DNA from: Burkholderiaceae bacterium
Lineage (GTDB): Bacteria > Pseudomonadota > Gammaproteobacteria > Burkholderiales > Burkholderiaceae
Assembly: GCA_022701845.1 (NCBI GenBank)
Contig: JAKONS010000103.1
Coordinates: 1-12,245, forward strand
Length of the DNA: 12,245 nt
Reading direction: 5' to 3'
The notes under the pieces are model-generated. The model saw only the letters and a program-made list of their open reading frames with translations, did not search any database and was not told the origin of the DNA. The position numbers were made by a program, and so were the translations under genes. Below, piece after piece: positions 1 through 6,597 of the stretch (position 1 is its first letter; every line of letters begins with the position of its first letter).

Positions 1-397
1 TGGCCTCGTGGAACTCCAGGTTCAGCGCGATCGGATCGCCGCCCTGCACCGCGTCGGCCAGGATCGATTCCATGTTGGCGATCTCGGCGGCGGTGGCGTG
101 CTGCGCCGCGAAGCCGGCCGCCGCGCCTTCCAGCACCTCGCGCATCGCATACAGCTCGTGCACCGCCTGCGCGTCGAGCGAGGTGACGACCAGCCCGCGC
201 CGCGGCTCGTGGGTCAGCAGGCCCTCGTCCTCCAGGCGCTTCAGCGATTCGCGCACCGGCGTGCGGCCGATGCCGAGGAACGCCGCCACCTCGATCTCGC
301 GCAGCCGGGTGTCGCCGTTGAAATGACCGGTGAGGATGTTGTGCTTGATGCGCTGGTAGGCCGCGTGGGCCTGGGTGTTGCGTTTGGCGATGGGCAT
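1..397 (-). CDS. GntR-family transcriptional regulator, FCD subfamily (partial, 3' end outside window)
   Basis: DNA-binding regulator of the FadR/FCD branch of GntR, which usually senses a small carboxylate or sugar acid. Only the first 132 residues are in the window; the C-terminal ligand domain runs off the left edge. Residues about 10-75 form the winged helix-turn-helix: the recognition segment reads FLGIGRTPVRESLKRLEDEG (about 40-59), followed by the wing EPRRGLVV (64-71). From about residue 76 the all-helical FCD domain begins (LYAMREVLEGAAAGFAAQHA). It ends at the edge in LNLEFHEA, the usual first metal/ligand-binding stretch, with N126 and H130. The ATG at 397 puts the HTH at the normal distance, although no clear Shine-Dalgarno sequence precedes it. 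The upstream DNA is unusually AT-rich and holds a near-palindrome that may be its own operator. The effector and target genes are not visible. Confidence 0.9.
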   Translation of the reverse strand, partial: MPIAKRNTQAHAAYQRIKHNILTGHFNGDTRLREIEVAAFLGIGRTPVRESLKRLEDEGLLTHEPRRGLVVTSLDAQAVHELYAMREVLEGAAAGFAAQHATAAEIANMESILADAVQGGDPIALNLEFHEA

Positions 398-406
398 TCG
401 TATATC

Positions 407-418
407 TTTGCATACAAA
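407..418. promoter_or_regulatory. Candidate GntR operator, near-palindrome upstream of the FCD regulator
   Basis: TTTGCATACAAA is a 10-of-12 palindrome with arms TTTG/CAAA around a 4-nt centre. It lies 10 nt upstream of the regulator's ATG, inside an AT-rich stretch (about 398-426) that stands out from the surrounding DNA of over 70% GC. FCD regulators often bind short palindromes of the TTGTnnnCAA kind and repress themselves, so autoregulation is a reasonable inference. TATA-like hexamers on either side could serve as a -10 element. No binding evidence exists. Confidence 0.4.
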
Positions 419-458
419 AATATATGAGGCAAGGGAGTGACCTTGGGCAACTGCAGAC

Positions 459-530
459 GGTGTGGCCGTTCAGGTCGGTCGCCACATAGCCGGGGCAGAC
501 CGCATTGACCAGGATGGCGGTGTCGCGCAC
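459..530 (-). pseudogene. Remnant of a short-chain dehydrogenase/reductase (SDR) gene
   Basis: Read on the minus strand from 530, the translation begins [20 protein letters not shown] and continues NGHT. This matches the conserved segment of classical SDR proteins just after the catalytic Tyr/Lys: the VN-x-VCPG-x-V-x-TD block that contacts the nicotinamide of NAD(P). Neither the N-terminal Rossmann half (TGxxxGIG), nor the YxxxK motif, nor the C-terminus is present. After about position 458 the frame loses resemblance to the family and runs into the AT-rich promoter of the GntR gene. It is therefore a fragment of about 24 codons, not a gene. It abuts a LysR remnant on the opposite strand, so a rearrangement fused two broken genes here. 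Confidence 0.65.
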
Positions 531-641
531 TGGTGGCACCGGTTCGAAGGCCCGCGCCTGTATTTTCCGAGCCGCCTGATGTCGGCGCCCCTGCGCGCCT
601 TCCTGGACCTGATCGCGGAAGAAGCCGCCCCCCGCGCCTAG
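531..641 (+). pseudogene. Remnant of a LysR-family regulator (C-terminal 36 codons)
   Basis: The plus frame from 531 reads [20 protein letters not shown] and continues [11 protein letters not shown] to a TAG at 639-641. The pattern GPRLYFPSR followed by LRAFLD is the typical C-terminal signature of LysR-type regulators (the last strand and helix of the effector domain). No start codon, HTH or effector-domain body precedes it; upstream in this frame is antisense to the SDR remnant. The stop overlaps the mntH stop on the other strand (638-640), so the remnant survives at the 3' flank of an intact gene. LysR genes commonly sit divergent from SDR genes, so both fragments may come from one lost divergent pair (inference). 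Confidence 0.65.
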
Positions 642-1966
642 CCGCCGGCCCCGAGGACCGACCCCACCAGCCACACGTTCGCCACCGCGATCACCGCGAA
701 CAGGCCCCAGGCCACGCTCTTGACCACCGCGCCGTTGGCGAAGCCGCCCATCACCGTGCGGTCGCCGGTGAAGCGGATCAGCGGCCACATCGCGAACGGC
801 AGCTGGAAGCTCAGCACCACCTGGCTGGCCACCAGCATCTTGCCGATGGCGCCGTCGCCCAGCCACCAGACGCCGAGAAACGCCGGCACCAGCGCCAGCG
901 CGCGGGTGATCAGCCTGCGCTGCCAGCAGGGAATCTTCAGGTCGAGAAACCCTTCCATGACGATCTGCCCGGCGATGGTGCCGGTGAAGGTCGAGCTCTG
1001 GCCGGAGGCCAGCAGCGCCACGCCGAACAGCACCGCGGCCAGGCCGCTGCCGACCAGCGGCTCGATCAGGCGGTAGGCGTCGCCGATGTCGGTCACGTCC
1101 TGGCGGCCGTTGGCGTGGAAGGCGCTGGCCGCCAGCACCATGATGGCCGCGTTGATCAGCAGCGCCAGCGACAGCGACACCACCGCGTCCAGGGTGCAGA
1201 AGCGGATCGCCTCGCGCCGGGCGTCGTCGCTGTCGGCCACCAGGCGGGTCTGCACGATCGACGAATGCAGGTAGAGGTTGTGCGGCATGACCGTGGCGCC
1301 GACCACGCCGATGGCCAGGTACAGCGCGCCGGGCTGCTGCAGCCGCTCCAGGCTGGGCGCGAAGCCGATCGCCACCTGCGACCAGATCGGCTGGGCGAAG
1401 GCCAGCTCGACGATGAAGCAGGCGCCGATGGTGCTCACCAGCCCGAGCACGATCGCCTCGACCCGCCGGAAGCCCGCGCCCTGCAGGCCGAGCACCAGCA
1501 CCGTGTCGAAGGCGGTGATGGCGATGCCGACCGGTATCGACACGCCGAACAGCAGGTGCAGCGCCAGCGCGCTGCCCAGCACCTCGGCCAGGTCGCAGGC
1601 GACGATGGCGAGCTCGGCGCCGATCCACAGGAACCGGTTCACCCGCGGCGAATAGCGCGCCCGGCACAGCTGCGCCAGGTCGCGCTGCGCCACCAGGCCG
1701 AGGCGCACGCACAGCGTCTGCAGCACCATCGCCGCCAGGCTGGCCGCCAGCACCACGAACAGCAGGCCGTAGCCGAAACGCGAGCCCGCCTCGATGTCGG
1801 TGGCCCAGTTGCCCGGATCCATGTAGCCGACCGACACCAGCAGGCCGGGGCCGGCATAGCGCAGCAGCTTGCGAAAGAACGGCAGCTGCGGATCGACCTG
1901 CAGGCTGCCTTTGATTTCCGAGGGACAGAAGGGGGCGGTGGCGGTGCGCGGCAACGGAAAAAGCAT
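638..1966 (-). CDS. mntH: Nramp-family divalent metal (Mn2+/Fe2+) transporter MntH
   Basis: Inner-membrane proton-coupled importer of Mn2+ and related divalent metals. The 442-residue product has the expected length and about 11 hydrophobic segments. The metal-binding motifs of the LeuT-like fold are intact: DPGNW at residues 50-54 in TM1 and MPHN at 227-230 in TM6, within [14 protein letters not shown]. The conserved cytoplasmic transport signature [20 protein letters not shown] spans 321-340. The N-terminal segment [11 protein letters not shown] before the first helix resembles other betaproteobacterial MntH proteins and supports the ATG at 1966, even though the GGAGG upstream is only 1 nt from it. 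The gene is divergent from the phytochrome operon and shares a 170-bp control region with it. MntR, Fur or OxyR control is common for mntH, but no canonical box was recognised. It ends convergently on the LysR remnant. Confidence 0.95.
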   Translation of the reverse strand: MLFPLPRTATAPFCPSEIKGSLQVDPQLPFFRKLLRYAGPGLLVSVGYMDPGNWATDIEAGSRFGYGLLFVVLAASLAAMVLQTLCVRLGLVAQRDLAQLCRARYSPRVNRFLWIGAELAIVACDLAEVLGSALALHLLFGVSIPVGIAITAFDTVLVLGLQGAGFRRVEAIVLGLVSTIGACFIVELAFAQPIWSQVAIGFAPSLERLQQPGALYLAIGVVGATVMPHNLYLHSSIVQTRLVADSDDARREAIRFCTLDAVVSLSLALLINAAIMVLAASAFHANGRQDVTDIGDAYRLIEPLVGSGLAAVLFGVALLASGQSSTFTGTIAGQIVMEGFLDLKIPCWQRRLITRALALVPAFLGVWWLGDGAIGKMLVASQVVLSFQLPFAMWPLIRFTGDRTVMGGFANGAVVKSVAWGLFAVIAVANVWLVGSVLGAGG

Positions 1967-2136
1967 GCCTCCGATGATACGGAGCGCCCCTCCCGCAAGG
2001 CCAGCGCCGCCGGTCTATCGTAGCTATAGAAGCAACGGCCCGCGGCCGCAAAAACCGTCGCCTCGCAGGCGTGCATGGGCGCCGCTAGACTCGCCGTTCG
2101 CCGTTTTCGCTCCCCACCGCCAGCCACCCGCGACCG
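1967..2136. promoter_or_regulatory. Shared divergent control region of mntH and bphP, with palindrome at 2014-2030
   Basis: This 170-bp stretch separates two divergent genes and must hold both promoters. The only AT-rich spot is at 2014-2030, TCTATCGTAGCTATAGA, an interrupted palindrome with TCTAT/ATAGA arms plus an inner G/C pair (12 of 17 symmetric positions). TATCGT and TATAGC within it could also act as -10 elements in opposite directions. The site is about 48 nt upstream of the mntH ATG and about 107 nt upstream of the bphP ATG, which suits an mntH operator better. It does not match a consensus I can name with confidence. No strong Shine-Dalgarno sequence precedes bphP. Confidence 0.4.
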
Positions 2137-4404
2137 ATGACCCTGGGCCTGCCCGTTTCCGACCTGAGCCAGTGCGATGCCGAACCGATCCGCCTGCCCG
2201 GCGCGATCCAGCCCCATGGCCGCCTGCTGGCGGTGCATGCGCACACATCGGCGCTGTGCGCCTACAGCGCCAACTGGCCGGACGCCGATGCCGCCCGGGC
2301 TGCGGCCGCCGCGCTGTCGATCGAGACGCACCTGCTGGTGCCGGACGACGCGCCGGCCCGCATCGGCAGCCTGACGCTCGACGGCCGCCGCTGGGACGCC
2401 AGCGCGCACCGCAGCGGCGAGCGGGTGATCGTCGAATTCGAGGCCGCCGGCACCGAGGCCGAGGCTCCGGCCGACCTGCCGATCTACGTCCTCGCCCGCA
2501 GCCTGCTGCCCGCCCTGCAGCACGCACCCAGCGTGGCGGCGCTGGCGCAGCTGGCGGCGGTGGAGATGCAGCGCCTGACCGGCTTCGGCCGCTGCCTGGT
2601 GTACCGCTTCGACGACGACGGCCACGGCCATGTGCTGGGCGAGGCGGCCGACGCCGGCTACGACCGCTATCTGGGCCACCGCTTTCCCGGCGCCGACATC
2701 CCGCAGCAGGCGCGCGCGCTGTACCTGCTCAACCGCATCCGGCTGATCCCCGACGCCGGCTACACGCCGGTGCCGCTGGTGGTGCTGGAAGACGGCGTGG
2801 CCGCCACCGATCTCGACCTGTCGCAGTCGGCGCTGCGCAGCGTGTCGCCGGTGCACCTGGAATACATGCGCAACATGGGCACCGCGGCGTCGATGTCGGT
2901 GTCGCTGGTGATCGGCGGTCGGCTGTGGGGGCTGGTCTCCTGCCACGACCATGACCCGCGCCGGCTGCCCTTCCACACCCGCATGGCCTGCGAACACCTG
3001 GGCCAGCTGCTGGCGCTCCAGATCGAGGCGCGGGAAACCACCGCCCATGTGGCCGAGCAGCTGGAGCTGCGCAAGCTGACGCTGCAGATCGTGTCGCACC
3101 TGGCCGAGAGCGACGCCACCCTGCAGCGCCTGATGGCCGAGCCGCTGCCGCTGCTGCGCATGGCGCGCGCCACCGGCGCGGCGGTGGTGCTGGACGACCG
3201 GGTCTGGACCACCGGCGAGGTGCCGCCCGCGGCGGTGCTGCGGGCGCTGGCCGAATGGGTCGCGCTGCGCGGCGGCGAGGTGTTCGACACCGACGCGCTG
3301 CCGGCGATGTTCCCCGCCATCGCACCGCACGCGGATCGGGCCACCGGCCTGCTGGCGCTGTCGATCTCGCAGGTGCACCGCCACCTGATCCTGTGGTTCC
3401 GGCCCGAGCTGGTGCAGACGGTGCGCTGGGCCGGCGACCCGCGCAAGGAAGCCTTCGTCGACGACGGCCGGATCCATCCGCGCCGCAGCTTCGCCAGCTG
3501 GCAGGAGGAGCTGCACGGCCGCTCCGCGCCCTGGAGCCCGGCCGAGGTGGGCGCCGCCGGCGAGCTGCGCCAGGCGCTCATCGGCGTGGTGCTGCGGCGC
3601 GCCGAGGAGATGGCCGCGGTGGCCACCGAGCTGGGCCGGGTGAACAAGGAGCTCGAAGCGTTTTCGTACACCGTCTCGCACGACCTGCGCGCGCCGATGC
3701 GCCATATCGCCGGCTATGCCGACCTGCTGCTGGAGATGCCCGACCAGCCGCTCAACGACCGCGCCCGGCGCTACCTGGGCAATGTGAAGGACGCCGCCGC
3801 CTTCGCCGGCCAACTGGTCGATTCGCTGCTGAACTTCTCGCGCATGGGCCGCTCGGCGATGGCGCCGCGCAGCGTGTCGACCGCCACCCTGGTGCAGGGC
3901 CTGGTGCAGGAGCTGTCGCGCCACGAGCGCCAGCGCGCCATCGAGTGGCAGATCGCCGACGACCTGCCGACGCTGCATGCCGACCCGCTGCTGCTGCAGG
4001 TGGCGGTGCGCAACCTGCTGGGCAACGCGGTCAAGTACACCCGCACCCGCGCCATCGCCCGCATCGCGGTGCGCACGGTTCAGCGGCCCGAAGGCAGCGG
4101 GCTGGAGGTGATCGACAACGGCGTCGGCTTCCAGATGAAATACGTCGGCAAGCTGTTCGGCGTGTTCCAGCGGCTGCACGCGGCCGAGGATTTCGAGGGC
4201 ACCGGCATCGGCCTGGCCACCGTCAAGCGCATCGTCGAGCGGCACGGCGGCCACGCCTGGGCCGTGGGCGAGCCCAACGTCGGCGCGACCTTCGGGTTCG
4301 TGCTGCCGCCGGCCCCGCCGGCATCCCGCCCCGAGGCGCGCGGCGCCGCCGGCACCCCCACCACGCCACCGCCCACCCCCACCTCCCCGGCCCGGCAGGC
4401 CTGA
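2137..4404 (+). CDS. bphP: Bacteriophytochrome sensor histidine kinase (PAS-GAF-PHY-HisKA-HATPase)
   Basis: Red/far-red photoreceptor kinase of 755 residues that binds biliverdin. Cys13 in SQCDAEPIRLPGAIQPHG is the conserved N-terminal chromophore-attachment cysteine of bacteriophytochromes. PAS is about 10-115. GAF is about 130-300, with the chromophore-pocket motif PGADIPQQAR (184-193; D187) and with H240, Y243 and H270, matching the conserved pocket residues of the family. PHY is about 310-490, with WAG (431-433) and the tongue motif PRRSF (448-452). The kinase part has the H-box SHDLRAP with phospho-acceptor H515, N-box N630, G1 DNGVG (660-664), F-box FGVFQRLH and G2 GTGIGL (688-693), so it should be active. 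The last about 30 residues are a Pro/Thr/Ala-rich tail. It is first in a three-gene operon; the likely phosphate acceptor is the response regulator that starts 5 nt after its stop. PGADIP deviates from the usual PASDIP. No heme oxygenase gene is nearby. Confidence 0.96.
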   Translation: MTLGLPVSDLSQCDAEPIRLPGAIQPHGRLLAVHAHTSALCAYSANWPDADAARAAAAALSIETHLLVPDDAPARIGSLTLDGRRWDASAHRSGERVIVEFEAAGTEAEAPADLPIYVLARSLLPALQHAPSVAALAQLAAVEMQRLTGFGRCLVYRFDDDGHGHVLGEAADAGYDRYLGHRFPGADIPQQARALYLLNRIRLIPDAGYTPVPLVVLEDGVAATDLDLSQSALRSVSPVHLEYMRNMGTAASMSVSLVIGGRLWGLVSCHDHDPRRLPFHTRMACEHLGQLLALQIEARETTAHVAEQLELRKLTLQIVSHLAESDATLQRLMAEPLPLLRMARATGAAVVLDDRVWTTGEVPPAAVLRALAEWVALRGGEVFDTDALPAMFPAIAPHADRATGLLALSISQVHRHLILWFRPELVQTVRWAGDPRKEAFVDDGRIHPRRSFASWQEELHGRSAPWSPAEVGAAGELRQALIGVVLRRAEEMAAVATELGRVNKELEAFSYTVSHDLRAPMRHIAGYADLLLEMPDQPLNDRARRYLGNVKDAAAFAGQLVDSLLNFSRMGRSAMAPRSVSTATLVQGLVQELSRHERQRAIEWQIADDLPTLHADPLLLQVAVRNLLGNAVKYTRTRAIARIAVRTVQRPEGSGLEVIDNGVGFQMKYVGKLFGVFQRLHAAEDFEGTGIGLATVKRIVERHGGHAWAVGEPNVGATFGFVLPPAPPASRPEARGAAGTPTTPPPTPTSPARQA

Positions 4405-4409
4405 CGCCC

Positions 4410-4868
4410 ATGCTCAAACCCATCCTGCTCGTCGAAGACGACGCCCGCGACCTCGAACTGACCCTGGTCGCCCTCGAACAGAGCCAGCTCGCCAACGAAG
4501 TGGTGGTGCTGCGCGACGGCGCGCTGGCGCTCGACTACCTGCTGCGCGAAGGCGCCCATGCCGAGCGCGCCGAAGGCAACCCGGCGGTGATCCTGCTCGA
4601 CCTGAAGATGCCCAAGGTCAACGGCCTGGAGGTGCTGGAGGTGGTGCGCTCCACCCCCGCGCTGCGCAGCGTGCCGGTGGTGATGCTGACCTCCTCGCAG
4701 GAAGAGGCCGACGTGGTGCGCAGCTACGAGCTCGGGGTGAACGCCTATGTGGTCAAGCCGGTCGAGTTCAAGCAGTTCATCACCGCCATCGCCGACCTGG
4801 GCGTGTTCTGGGCGGTGCTCAACGAGCCGCCGCCGGGCTCGCTGAAAGCGGCGAGGCGCTATGAATAA
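4410..4868 (+). CDS. Single-domain response regulator, Rcp1-like partner of the phytochrome
   Basis: Stand-alone receiver (CheY-like) protein of 152 residues, the probable phospho-acceptor of the bacteriophytochrome kinase. All receiver hallmarks are visible: acidic pocket E9-D10-D11, phospho-acceptor D64 in LLDLKMP, switch T94 in MLTSS, and K116 in VVKPVEF. The long insert between strand 2 and the Asp, the DLKMPKVNGLEVL segment and the C-terminal FWAVLNEPP are typical of the Rcp1-type regulators encoded directly after phytochrome genes. There is no output domain, so it must act by protein contact or as a phosphate shuttle. The ATG at 4410 is 5 nt after the bphP stop and the only start that gives a complete first strand. 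The 3' end overlaps the next gene by 8 nt (ATGAATAA), which suggests translational coupling. Confidence 0.93.
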   Translation: MLKPILLVEDDARDLELTLVALEQSQLANEVVVLRDGALALDYLLREGAHAERAEGNPAVILLDLKMPKVNGLEVLEVVRSTPALRSVPVVMLTSSQEEADVVRSYELGVNAYVVKPVEFKQFITAIADLGVFWAVLNEPPPGSLKAARRYE

Positions 4869-6570
4869 CACCGTGGACGACAGCAGCGCGCCCGGCACCG
4901 GCACCGGCACCACCGGGCGCGGCGCCCTGCGCATGCTGCTGCTGGAGGACTCCGCCTTCGACGCCGAGCTGCTGCAGGAGGCGCTGGCCGCCCTCTACCC
5001 CGATGCGCAGCTCGACCTGGTGCACACCGAGGACGGCTTCCTGCAGGCGCTGCAGCGCGGCGGCTACCGGCTGATCCTGTCGGACCACCAGCTGCCGGGC
5101 TTCGACGGCGAGCAGGCCCTCGAGCTGGCGCTGGCGCATGCGCCCGAGGTGCCCTTCATCTTCGTCTCCGGCGTGATCGGCGAGGACAACGCGGTCGAGC
5201 TGCTCAAGCGCGGCGCCACCGACTATGTGAGCAAGGGCCGGCTCGGCCGGCTGGCGGTGGTGCTGGAGCGGGCACTGCGGGAAGTCGAGGCTACCCAGGC
5301 CCGGCGCGACGCGGAAGAGCGCCTGCGCGCCGCCCTGGAGGCCGCCGAATCGGCGCAGGCCGCGGCCGAGGCGGCCAAGGCCGAGGCCGAGCGCTCGAAC
5401 CTGGCCAAGGACCGTTTTCTGGCGATCCTCTCGCACGAGCTGCGCACGCCGCTGGCGCCGGTGTCGCTGGCCGCGCGGGTGCTGGAGCGCGCGCTCGACG
5501 TGCCGGAGAAATACCGCGACCTGCTGCCGATGATCCAGCGCAACGTGGCGCTGGAGGCCCGGCTGATCGACGACCTGCTCGACCACACCAGCATCGCCAG
5601 CGGCAAGCTCGGCCTGAACTTCCAGCGGGTCGACCTGCAGGCGCTGATTCCCGACGTGCTGTCGATGGTCGACGAGCCGGTGCGCAAGCAGGGCCTGTCG
5701 ATCGAGCTGCAGCTGCAGCCCGAGCCGGTGCTGGTGCGGGCCGACCCGGCGCGGCTGCAGCAGGTGGTGTCGAACCTGGTGCGCAACGCGGTCAAGTTCA
5801 GCGGGCCGGGCGGGCGCATCGTGCTGCGCACCGAGGTCGACGGCGACAGCGTCACCCTCACCTGCCGCGACGAAGGCATCGGCATCGAGCCGGAAGCGCT
5901 GGGCCGCATCTTCACCCCGTTCGAGCAGGCCGACGGCGAGGTCGCGCGCCGCCTGGGCGGGCTCGGCCTGGGGCTGGCGATCGCCCGGCACCTGGTGACC
6001 GAGCACGGCGGCGAGATGGCCGCGGCCAGCGCCGGCCGCGACCGGGGCGCCACCTTCACCGTGACGCTGCCGCGCATTTCCCTGGAGGAGCGGCCGGCCC
6101 TGGCGCCGCCGGCCGAGTCGGCGCCGCCTGCCGCGCCGGCCGCGCCCGGCACCGATGCGCCCTGCCGGCTGCTGCTGGTCGAGGACAACCCCGACGCCGC
6201 CGAGATCCTGGCGATCTGCCTGCAGGAATACGGCTACCAGGCCGAGCTCGCGGCCAGCTGCGCCGACGCCCTGGCGCTGGCGCGGGCGAAACCCTTCGAT
6301 GTGGTGCTGACCGACCTGGGACTGCCCGACGGCAGCGGCGTCGACATCGGCCGCACCCTGAGCCCGCAGCTGCCGGTGGTGGCGCTGTCGGGTTACGGCG
6401 CCGCGGCCGACCTGCGGCGCACCCAGGCCGCGGGGTTCGCCGGCCACCTGGTGAAGCCCGCCGAGCCGGAAGAGGTGCACACCGCCCTGCAGCAGGCGCT
6501 GGCGCGCTACCGGCCGGCTGCGGGTGGCGGGGCGGCGCAGCAGCAGCAGCAGCAGCAACAGCGCGCCTGA
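4861..6570 (+). CDS. Hybrid sensor histidine kinase, REC-coiled coil-HisKA-HATPase-REC
   Basis: Soluble 569-residue hybrid kinase with no membrane segment or sensory (PAS, GAF, Cache) domain. Its input is probably phosphorylation of the N-terminal receiver. REC1 is about 24-138: D75 in ILSDHQLPG, S103 at the switch position and K125. A Glu/Ala-rich coiled coil spans about 138-182. HisKA follows with SHELRTP (H192), then HATPase with N309 in RNAVKFS, G1 DEGIGI (337-342) and G2 GGLGLGLAI (366-374). A Pro/Ala linker (about 408-433) leads to REC2: E441-D442, D485 in VLTDLGLPD, S510 and K532. The C-terminus carries eight consecutive Gln (560-567). The gene is third in the phytochrome operon and its start overlaps the preceding stop by 8 nt. 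A phosphorelay from phytochrome to response regulator to this protein is inferred; no HPt domain is present to finish it. Confidence 0.93.
   Translation: MNNTVDDSSAPGTGTGTTGRGALRMLLLEDSAFDAELLQEALAALYPDAQLDLVHTEDGFLQALQRGGYRLILSDHQLPGFDGEQALELALAHAPEVPFIFVSGVIGEDNAVELLKRGATDYVSKGRLGRLAVVLERALREVEATQARRDAEERLRAALEAAESAQAAAEAAKAEAERSNLAKDRFLAILSHELRTPLAPVSLAARVLERALDVPEKYRDLLPMIQRNVALEARLIDDLLDHTSIASGKLGLNFQRVDLQALIPDVLSMVDEPVRKQGLSIELQLQPEPVLVRADPARLQQVVSNLVRNAVKFSGPGGRIVLRTEVDGDSVTLTCRDEGIGIEPEALGRIFTPFEQADGEVARRLGGLGLGLAIARHLVTEHGGEMAAASAGRDRGATFTVTLPRISLEERPALAPPAESAPPAAPAAPGTDAPCRLLLVEDNPDAAEILAICLQEYGYQAELAASCADALALARAKPFDVVLTDLGLPDGSGVDIGRTLSPQLPVVALSGYGAAADLRRTQAAGFAGHLVKPAEPEEVHTALQQALARYRPAAGGGAAQQQQQQQQRA
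6538..6561 (+). repeat. CAG microsatellite encoding a polyglutamine tail
   Basis: Eight consecutive glutamine codons, six CAG followed by CAA and CAG, lie three codons before the stop of the hybrid kinase. The tract is the only homopolymeric amino-acid run in the kinase. Trinucleotide slippage would lengthen or shorten the tail without breaking the frame. Because it is at the extreme C-terminus, past the last helix of the receiver, it should tolerate length variation. Confidence 0.85.
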
Positions 6571-6571
6571 C

Positions 6572-6597
6572 CCGGCGGCGGCCTCAGGCGCCGCCGG
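6572..6597. other. Perfect 9-bp GC hairpin between convergent genes
   Basis: CCGGCGGCG (6572-6580) pairs perfectly with CGCCGCCGG (6589-6597) around an 8-nt loop. It spans the 13-nt gap between the convergent stops of the hybrid kinase and the alpha/beta hydrolase, and includes the hydrolase stop codon in its loop. No U-tract follows on either strand, so it is not a classical intrinsic terminator. It may protect 3' ends or slow polymerase between converging operons. Confidence 0.45.

Noticed and set aside
533..2023. Long plus-strand open frame of 496 codons opposite mntH
   Set aside because: It is antisense to an intact Nramp transporter, is dominated by Gln, His, Ala and Arg as expected for mirror frames in GC-rich DNA, and has no recognisable motif apart from the LysR remnant region at its start, which is in another frame.
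1639..4254. Minus-strand open frame of 871 codons opposite the phytochrome gene
   Set aside because: It is the antisense shadow of bphP and the mntH 5' end, with Gln/His/Arg-rich composition and no domain. The plus strand encodes a complete phytochrome.
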